DNA of 9,080 nt from Chlamydiales bacterium (GTDB lineage Bacteria > Chlamydiota > Chlamydiia > Chlamydiales > JAACFD01), in contig JAACFD010000070.1 in assembly GCA_009937555.1 (NCBI GenBank), positions 1-9,080 on the forward strand, in the 5' to 3' direction. The notes under the pieces were generated by a model. That model made no database searches. It was given only the letters and a program-made list of their open reading frames with translations, and was not told where the DNA came from. The translations under genes were made by a program, and so were the position numbers. Within the stretch, counting starts at the first letter, position 1, and the number at the start of each line of letters is the position of its first letter. Shown piece after piece: positions 1 through 5,624 of this stretch.

Positions 1-615
1 TATGTGCTTAAAAATGACCAATATAGTAGCTCTCTTTCAGAGGGCAACTACTTGTCTCACTTATCATTAGATGAGAAAAAAGTAGAACCTGTTAATAAGA
101 GTGTGGTTCAAAAGTATGTCCCGCCCTCTTCAGATAAAATTAAAGAACTATCTAAAAAGAAAGAAGACTTCAAAAAGAAATTAATTTCCATACTAATTCT
201 TCTGGCTGTAGCTTGCCTTATCTATATTACTGTTAGGTTTAGACGCTCCAAAAGTATTTCTAGTAGTAGTTTTATTGATCAGTTATCAGGAAAAATAGAA
301 CATCTGAAAGAGGGGTTGCTTAAAGATGATATCTCTCCTAAAGATTTCTATGTAGAGCTTACCGATCTTTTAAGGGCTTTTTTGGAATATGAGCTTGGTA
401 TAAAAGCTTTAGAGATGACTACAGCTGAGTTTTTGACACATTCTTTAAATTATAGCTCTTTTAAGCAGCCTAGTCAGGATGTATTAAAAGAGATTCTATA
501 TAAAGCTGATATGGTTAAATTTGCTCAAGGAACAATAAACAGGCAGGATGGAATGCTATTATTGGAAAAGGTTAAAGACTTTATTCATGAACATCATACT
601 GTTAGGGAAGAATAA
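1..615 (+). CDS. BatD/DUF4381-like membrane protein, C-terminal part (5' partial)
   Basis: The reading frame is open to the left edge, so the start probably lies outside the window. A GTG at 4 could begin translation, but no ribosome binding site can be seen for it. Counting from that GTG, residues 1-58 are polar and lysine-rich, 60-78 form one membrane helix (ISILILLAVACLIYITV) and RFRRSK follows as a positive-inside flank. Residues about 112-195 are a helical domain with the pattern FYVELTDLLRAFLEYELGIKALEMTTAEFL, then ILYKADMVKFAQ. That pattern recalls the cytoplasmic C-terminal domain of BatD and DUF4381 proteins, which sit beside MoxR ATPases and von Willebrand factor A proteins in 'aerotolerance' clusters. 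The biochemical role of that family is not settled. The missing N-terminus may hold periplasmic domains. The stop (613-615) overlaps the last 14 bp of the opposing T2S block. Family assignment is from residue pattern only. Confidence 0.6.
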   Translation, partial: YVLKNDQYSSSLSEGNYLSHLSLDEKKVEPVNKSVVQKYVPPSSDKIKELSKKKEDFKKKLISILILLAVACLIYITVRFRRSKSISSSSFIDQLSGKIEHLKEGLLKDDISPKDFYVELTDLLRAFLEYELGIKALEMTTAEFLTHSLNYSSFKQPSQDVLKEILYKADMVKFAQGTINRQDGMLLLEKVKDFIHEHHTVREE

Positions 616-1459
616 ATACGCAGTAAATGGAAGTCGTGTTTTTTCGGTATAGTATAATGGTTTTATCTTGAGTTCTGTTTGACCCTTTAGAGCAGTCAAT
701 AGTTTCAATAATTTTAGGAGAAATAGGCAAAGACTTAATGTATTTGTAGAAGTCTATTTTAAATTTAGGTCCTTTTTTTTGGTAGAGCAGTGTGTGAAGT
801 TCTGCCATTTTATTAATGATATTACTCCCAAGAGATTTTCCAAATAAAGCTGAAATTACTCTTTCAGAGGTGTTATATAAGCATATTTTTTCTTGGTCTT
901 TTTGGCTTATATAAATAAATGAACTTAAAGGAGGGAGTGTAAAACTGTTGTAGTAAGGATTTATGCTGTGGGAAAATCTTTTGCTGATCTGTTTGTTTTT
1001 AACCTCACCAATGAGGTCATAGAATGAGAACGCCTTATCCTTTTTGTTCAAAAAGGTAGTGAAAAGTAGTTCTATATCTTTTTTAAAAAAATCTTCTTCA
1101 TTTTTGGTTCTTAGATAGGGGCCATATAGTTTGAGTAAAACTCCTTTAAAGTACCCTGAATAATATACAGGGTCTGCTTTAAGTAATTTTAAATCTATCC
1201 TGCTGTTTTTGGGGTAGTACTGCTTGCTTGAAAGTAGTTGTAGTGAAATAGCTTGGAGATCTTTCTCTTGCATGCTCATGAGAGCTTCTTTTTGCTTTAA
1301 AGGGAATTTCTTAAGACAGCTTAGATTTTGAGAATCTATAACGATATTATAATCTAGGGCACCAAAATGAATTGAAGACTGGGAATCATATTTCAAAAGA
1401 GCATATAAAATAGAAAGTATTAAAAGAGAGTTTATCAGTATGAAGGATATTATTTTCAC
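602..1459 (-). CDS. membrane-anchored protein in the GspK position of the T2S operon
   Basis: Protein of 285 aa, last gene of the block. Residues about 4-22 form a hydrophobic N-terminal anchor, and the rest is polar and probably periplasmic. There is no classical pseudopilin signature. GspK proteins (usually somewhat over 300 aa) also lack Glu5, and this gene follows a GspJ-like gene as gspK does in standard operons. Residues 193-205 (CLYNTSERVISAL) resemble the NTA..VL.AL motif of the helix-hairpin-helix-like region of GspK; that likeness is weak. In gene order and size it matches what I recall of chlamydial CT566. The start is GTG (1457-1459), supported by AGGTGA just upstream, which contains the stop of the preceding gene 3 bp away, so translation is probably coupled. 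The last 14 bp overlap the convergent gene at 1-615, leaving no room for a separate terminator. The gene is certain; the GspK role is a hypothesis. Confidence 0.75.
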   Translation of the reverse strand: MKIISFILINSLLILSILYALLKYDSQSSIHFGALDYNIVIDSQNLSCLKKFPLKQKEALMSMQEKDLQAISLQLLSSKQYYPKNSRIDLKLLKADPVYYSGYFKGVLLKLYGPYLRTKNEEDFFKKDIELLFTTFLNKKDKAFSFYDLIGEVKNKQISKRFSHSINPYYNSFTLPPLSSFIYISQKDQEKICLYNTSERVISALFGKSLGSNIINKMAELHTLLYQKKGPKFKIDFYKYIKSLPISPKIIETIDCSKGSNRTQDKTIILYRKNTTSIYCVFILP

Positions 1460-1462
1460 AGT

Positions 1463-1996
1463 TCACCTTTTGTAGAAAGATCTATCTAGAAATAAAAAGG
1501 GTGTTTTGTGCTTTTTATTGTCTATTATTTCAATAAGCAGAGTTGCTTTTTCTTCAATTCCTGAGGTATGTGGATGCGTGAAGTCTATACTGTGAATATT
1601 TTGGAAGTACTTAAGTGTAACTTTTTTTAGAGACCCTTTTTGCCTAATTTGTAAATAGATGGAATTATTTTTCAGACTTAACTCAACTTCCATATTTTGT
1701 ATGGTATCAGCTAGACTAAATTCAGGGTAATGGCTTTCGGTAGTAAACTTTAAGGTTTTACTTTCTAGATCGATCTTTATGCTTTCTGTGTGATTAAAAT
1801 AGAATAGTTTATTGAAATCAGATTGGAATCTAGAAATCTCAATAGCTAGATAATTGTTACTACGTACTTTATTAAAATTTTGAAATAGCCTGTAAGAGAA
1901 GCTTAAAGTGGCAGATATTAACATAATGCTAAGAATACCTGTTATAAGCACCTCAATAACAGTAAAGCATAGTATTCTACTTTGAGTAGCTTGCAT
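1463..1996 (-). CDS. minor pseudopilin, GspJ-like (prepilin-type N-terminus)
   Basis: Protein of 177 aa with a type IV pilin-like N-terminus: a ten-residue leader, then FTVIEVLITGILSIMLISAT as the hydrophobic helix (about 11-34). Phe11 would be mature residue +1 and Glu15 the conserved Glu5, which aligns subunits in the pseudopilus. The residue before the cut is Cys10, not the usual Gly, so processing by an ordinary prepilin peptidase is doubtful. The C-terminal part (about 50-177) alternates short polar and beta-prone stretches, as expected for the globular domain of a minor pseudopilin. Length and place (two genes after gspG, just before a GspK-like gene) suit GspJ; GspI or GspH cannot be excluded. 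The ATG at 1994-1996 lies inside the 3' end of the upstream gene (20-bp overlap) and has no strong Shine-Dalgarno, so it is probably coupled. In order and size it corresponds to chlamydial CT567 as I recall it. Confidence 0.8.
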   Translation of the reverse strand: MQATQSRILCFTVIEVLITGILSIMLISATLSFSYRLFQNFNKVRSNNYLAIEISRFQSDFNKLFYFNHTESIKIDLESKTLKFTTESHYPEFSLADTIQNMEVELSLKNNSIYLQIRQKGSLKKVTLKYFQNIHSIDFTHPHTSGIEEKATLLIEIIDNKKHKTPFLFLDRSFYKR

Positions 1997-2390
1997 ATCT
2001 TGTTTGCTCGTAGATGATTAGGCTATTTTTTAAGACTTTAATTTTCATTTCTATTAAAATACTATTTGAGCTTTCTTCATTAAGAGCCTCCTTAATAAGC
2101 TGGACATCGTATTTTTCTACATTAATTCCAGATAAAGGGTTAACTGATGGGAAGGAGAGGTAACTAGTTCCAAATTTAGTAGAAGGGTTGATAGCTTCTG
2201 CAAAAAGGAAATCCATTGATCTTTGAATATCAGTTTGTATTAGCCTATTAGTGCTATTTGAATGCACCCTCTGCAATGAAGGAGTTGCAATAAGTAAAAC
2301 AAGCAGAAGTATAAAACCTGCAATGATTGGAGAGAGCAAGGATGAAAAAAGCAGCTTTTTCCTTTTGATTTTAGATAGAGTCTTCGTCAT
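1977..2390 (-). CDS. small pseudopilin-like membrane protein of the T2S operon
   Basis: Protein of 137 aa. The N-terminus is basic (MTKTLSKIKRKKLLF), followed by one hydrophobic helix from about 16 to 36 (SSLLSPIIAGFILLLVLLIAT) and a polar domain to the end. This matches the shape of a pseudopilin: positive leader, hydrophobic spine, small extracytoplasmic domain. It sits where gspH or gspI would be. If aligned as a pilin with Ser16 at +1, position -1 is Phe instead of Gly and position +5 is Ser instead of Glu. It is therefore either a strongly diverged minor pseudopilin or a plain single-pass membrane protein. It overlaps gspG by 20 bp and the next gene by 20 bp. No Shine-Dalgarno is visible before its ATG (2388-2390), which points to translational coupling. 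Size and order match chlamydial CT568 from memory. The gene call is firm; its role is inferred from context. Confidence 0.7.
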   Translation of the reverse strand: MTKTLSKIKRKKLLFSSLLSPIIAGFILLLVLLIATPSLQRVHSNSTNRLIQTDIQRSMDFLFAEAINPSTKFGTSYLSFPSVNPLSGINVEKYDVQLIKEALNEESSNSILIEMKIKVLKNSLIIYEQTRYASYSK

Positions 2391-2790
2391 GGCTTAAAGA
2401 ACCGTATTTCTTTTTATACTGTTCGTAGCGTTTACTAAGCACTTTAAAGTCTTCTAATTCTTCCGAGAAAAGAACCTCTAGATCATTTCCCCAGCCATCT
2501 TTTAATTGTGATGCTTTTGTATTAAAAAGAGGGGTTTTATCAATGAGCTCTTTCCAGTTGCTTACAACTTGATATCCTTCAGGACCAGAGGAAAGAGTCA
2601 TAGCTTCATTTCGGCTAAATTGCATCTGCAGAGCATTTTTGATTTGTGTAATGTTATGCTCAGTTTTGAAAGCTTTTCCTGTTTGTAGATACTTATACAC
2701 ACTAATGCTTATAGTGGATGAAATAGTAGTTAAAAGTATAATTGCGACAATAATTTCAACTAAACTTAAAAATAAAACATTCTTTTTCAT
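2371..2790 (-). CDS. gspG: type II secretion major pseudopilin GspG
   Basis: Protein of 139 aa, the usual length for GspG, the main subunit of the periplasmic pseudopilus. A seven-residue leader (MKKNVLF) precedes LSLVEIIVAIILL; Glu12 is then the conserved Glu5 of the mature protein. The helix spans about 8-32. Residues 98-102 (DGWGN) match the DPWGN signature shared by GspG proteins, in the expected place in the C-terminal domain near the calcium-binding loop. The residue before the predicted cut is Phe7, not Gly, an unusual change that recurs in the neighbours. The position directly after gspF is the standard one. The ATG at 2788-2790 is preceded by AAGG at suitable spacing in the 12-bp gap after gspF. 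The 3' end overlaps the next gene by 20 bp. The assignment rests on Glu5, DGWGN, length and context. Confidence 0.85.
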   Translation of the reverse strand: MKKNVLFLSLVEIIVAIILLTTISSTISISVYKYLQTGKAFKTEHNITQIKNALQMQFSRNEAMTLSSGPEGYQVVSNWKELIDKTPLFNTKASQLKDGWGNDLEVLFSEELEDFKVLSKRYEQYKKKYGSLSHDEDSI

Positions 2791-2802
2791 AACAGCCTTA
2801 TA

Positions 2803-3996
2803 CTATATTTGAAGCATAGAGTTTGGGGTAATTATCGGCATAATTATCTTAATAAACAAAAAGAATATAATACCCCCTATTAATATAACAAGAGAACTAT
2901 AATAAAACGACTCAGCCTGTTTTAAACTTTTTTTTAGGTAGCTATCACTTATCTCTGCCAGCTGATGGAAGCTTTTATCAAAGCTATTGCTCTCTTCAGC
3001 GACCTTAAGAAATGAGTGAAATACCTTAGGCAGGTAGCTAGTATTTTTTGTGTATTCAGAGACTTTATTTCCATTTAAAATTCCATAGGAAAGGGTGTTT
3101 AAGTCTTGCAAAATAAGAGGGTTGGATATTGATTTTAAGCTTACTTTTAGAGCTTTATCAAAGCTGTACCCAGATTTAGATAAGCTAGATATACACGTAC
3201 TGAGAAGCAGGAGGTTCTGGTAAGATATAATAGGCCCAACAAAAGGGGTGTGCATCAGTAACAAATGTACAAACCGTTTAAATCTCTTAGAGACCTTGTA
3301 GGCAAGCAGCGGCAGGGATAAAGTGCTAATAGAAGCTATAAGTATTAACAAAGCATTTTCTCTAAGGAAGTGGCTTGTAGAGAGAAGTATAGAGAACTCC
3401 TTAGGAGAAGAAAGGTCCTCAAAACCTTCTTCTATTAGAGGTATGAAGAATATGAGGAATGCTGTAAGTGCTAAAATTATAAATGAACATAGAAAAAGTG
3501 GGTAAGCAAGAGCAGAAATAAAATGTTGCTTTGACTCATAGCTCCTTTTTAAGTGCTTACTAAGGACTAAGAATCCCTGCTTTATATCTCCTGACTTTTC
3601 ATAGGCATAGAGGATATAAAGAGTTTCCTCTGAAAATGCTCTAGGGAACTCCTTTAAAGATTCAGAGAAGGGAGTGCCTTGCCTAAGGTTTTCTTTTAGG
3701 AAAGAAATTAGGAAGTGTAGTTTTTTAAATTCCCCTTGAGAATCTGTAATATCCATAGCAGCTAAGATATCCAAGTTCCCATTCATTAACTCATGTAAAT
3801 TAAGAAACCAAGAGCTAAGGAGTTTTTCTGAAGGAGGCATAAAATGGAATTTTGATCGAACCTTTACTATAGAAATAACTCTGGCTCCTTCTAATTCTAA
3901 CTGCTCATACATTTGTCTTTCTGATGAAGCGAAATACTTTTTCTGGAGTGGTCGATGTCCTTCTTTATCATAAAATTTGCAATTATAAAAAGGCAT
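2803..3996 (-). CDS. gspF: type II secretion inner-membrane platform protein GspF
   Basis: Protein of 397 aa, typical for GspF, the polytopic inner-membrane protein that couples the GspE ATPase to pseudopilus growth. Two T2SF domains are visible. The first covers about 58-160, with LRQGTPFSESLKEFP (104-118) and the acidic EKSGD segment (133-137). The second covers about 260-365, with GNKVSEYTKNTSYLP (309-323) and VAEESNSFDKSF (332-343). Membrane helices lie at about 160-187, 213-234 and 366-389, the standard three-helix layout with cytoplasmic domains between. The N-terminal 55 residues (FYNCKFYDKEGHRPLQKKYFASS) match the start common in this family. The ATG is 2 bp after the gspE stop, with only a weak GGA-type ribosome site, so coupling to gspE is likely. 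PilC of type IV pili is the related alternative; neighbouring gspD and gspG favour T2S. Confidence 0.95.
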   Translation of the reverse strand: MPFYNCKFYDKEGHRPLQKKYFASSERQMYEQLELEGARVISIVKVRSKFHFMPPSEKLLSSWFLNLHELMNGNLDILAAMDITDSQGEFKKLHFLISFLKENLRQGTPFSESLKEFPRAFSEETLYILYAYEKSGDIKQGFLVLSKHLKRSYESKQHFISALAYPLFLCSFIILALTAFLIFFIPLIEEGFEDLSSPKEFSILLSTSHFLRENALLILIASISTLSLPLLAYKVSKRFKRFVHLLLMHTPFVGPIISYQNLLLLSTCISSLSKSGYSFDKALKVSLKSISNPLILQDLNTLSYGILNGNKVSEYTKNTSYLPKVFHSFLKVAEESNSFDKSFHQLAEISDSYLKKSLKQAESFYYSSLVILIGGIIFFLFIKIIMPIITPNSMLQI

Positions 3997-3998
3997 GC

Positions 3999-5624
3999 TT
4001 AGTCCATGGTAACTCTTAAAAACTCGTTTAAACTAATGATACCTTCTTCTACAAGTCTAATGCCATCTTTCCATAGTGGGGTATAAGAATCGTGGGAGAT
4101 ATTTTCACTGTTTAGATTAATATTTCTTTGTGAAATAACAGTTTGGAGGTGCTGGTCTACCTGTAGGAGTTCAAAAATCCCCTGCCTGCCCTTAAATGAT
4201 GTATTTAGGCATGCTTCGCAGCCGGTTGACTCTGTTATGTAGTTAATAGAAGAGTTGGGGAAATATTTCTTTTGAGAGTCAAGAATAGGTTTTTTTATAA
4301 GGCAGTTAGGGCAGTTTTTTCTAACTAGTCTTTGGTTGATAACCCCTAAAAGGGTGCTGGAGAGTAGGTGTGGCTCAACTCCTAGTTCTATTAACCTTGT
4401 AATAGAAGTTAGAGCATTTCTTGTATGAAGCGTCGAAAGGACTAAGTGGCCTGTTAGAGATGCTTGAATAGCTATCTTGGCTGTTTCAGTATCTCTAATC
4501 TCACCTATTAATATAATATCAGGATCCTGTCTTAAAATATGTTTGAGGCCCTTTGAGAAGGAATACCCTACTTTTGTATTGATAGAAATTTGTGAAGCTA
4601 GGGGTAGCCTATACTCTACAGGGTCTTCAATAGTCATTATGTTTTTACTTTTCGCATCAATTGTTGAAAGTGCGCTATATAAGGTCGTGGTTTTTCCACT
4701 GCCTGTGGGGCCTGTAACCAAGACAATCCCTCCGCTTTTCTGGACTGAGCGGGTGATAAAGTTATAAACCTTCTGTGGTATTTTTAAGTTATTTATATCC
4801 AAGTATTTATTGTTTCTCTCTAAGATCCTTAAGACAACTCGTTCGCCAAATATAGTGGGGGTAGTGCTTGCTCTAATGTCATACTCGTTAGAGCCTATAT
4901 AGACCTTAAATTGACCATCTTGAGGTAAAAGGTGTTTAGCAAGGTCAAATTGAGCCATTACTTTTACTCTATTGATTAATTTGAAGCCGGTTTCCTTTTG
5001 AAAGCTCTGTAGTAATACAAGAGATCCGTCTATTCTAAGCCTTATTTGGGCACATCCTTCTTGAGTTTCAAGATGGATGTCTGAAGATTTTGACTCAATA
5101 GCCTGTCTTATTAATTGATTTAGGTGAGAAATAGTAGGGCGGGCTTCATCATCTTCTAGAAGGTCAAAGCCTATGTTTTTCTCTAGGAAGTTAGAATTAG
5201 TAGGGTTATTAGGTTCATTGCTTTTTTCATAAATCTGTTTGATTTTATCTAGAAGGCAATTTCTAGTAGTAAAATAGACTCGGTACTCTTCGCGTAAAAG
5301 GAAAGATAAGTATGAGAAAATATCTAAATTTTTAAAATGAGAGGCAAGGATAATAGTAGAGTTATTTTCTCGCTTAAGAGGTAAGACAAGATGCGTCTTT
5401 AAGAATGAATAGGACAGGGTTCTCTTAAAAGACTTTGGGAAGTGGTCTGTGGGATTGATTTGGTAGTGGCTAAGATTTAAATAGTCAGCAAATAGTAAAC
5501 TAGCCTCATCTTCGTTTAAGATGCCTTTTTGGATAATATGAGAATATAGGTCATGATCGCTTTCTATATTTTCTAGATTTGGGTGTATTTTTTTCTTTTT
5601 CAAGAAAGTTAGAAAGCTATTCAT
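3999..5624 (-). CDS. gspE: type II secretion ATPase GspE
   Basis: Protein of 541 aa, a cytoplasmic hexameric ATPase that powers pseudopilus assembly. The N-terminal region (1-150) is the part that usually contacts GspL, although no gspL is visible here. The second N-terminal subdomain shows SSDIHLE (180-186), RLRIDG (195-200) and a conserved HLLPQDGQF (231-239). The motor domain has Walker A GPTGSGKT (305-312), the Asp box around TIEDPVEY (331-338), Walker B around DPDIILIGEIRD (367-378) and the His box TGHLVLSTLHT (391-401). A four-cysteine zinc site, C438xxC441 and C469xxC472, is the C-terminal metal-binding element typical of GspE and PilB and absent from PilT. All catalytic residues look intact. 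The ATG overlaps the gspD end by 8 bp and has GGAAG just upstream. PilB is the only serious alternative; context favours GspE. Confidence 0.96.
   Translation of the reverse strand: MNSFLTFLKKKKIHPNLENIESDHDLYSHIIQKGILNEDEASLLFADYLNLSHYQINPTDHFPKSFKRTLSYSFLKTHLVLPLKRENNSTIILASHFKNLDIFSYLSFLLREEYRVYFTTRNCLLDKIKQIYEKSNEPNNPTNSNFLEKNIGFDLLEDDEARPTISHLNQLIRQAIESKSSDIHLETQEGCAQIRLRIDGSLVLLQSFQKETGFKLINRVKVMAQFDLAKHLLPQDGQFKVYIGSNEYDIRASTTPTIFGERVVLRILERNNKYLDINNLKIPQKVYNFITRSVQKSGGIVLVTGPTGSGKTTTLYSALSTIDAKSKNIMTIEDPVEYRLPLASQISINTKVGYSFSKGLKHILRQDPDIILIGEIRDTETAKIAIQASLTGHLVLSTLHTRNALTSITRLIELGVEPHLLSSTLLGVINQRLVRKNCPNCLIKKPILDSQKKYFPNSSINYITESTGCEACLNTSFKGRQGIFELLQVDQHLQTVISQRNINLNSENISHDSYTPLWKDGIRLVEEGIISLNEFLRVTMD

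Noticed and set aside
1075..1095. TTTTTTAAAAAAA run as a possible terminator
   Set aside because: It is an A/T run encoding Phe-Phe-Lys-Lys in the 285-aa gene, with no GC stem.
3323..3505. Open frame of 60 codons on the plus strand inside gspF
   Set aside because: It is antisense to membrane segments of gspF and shows no protein-like features.
4477..4767. Open frame of 96 codons on the plus strand inside gspE
   Set aside because: It is antisense to the conserved Walker A to Walker B region of gspE, which fully explains the sequence; no ribosome site or recognisable protein.
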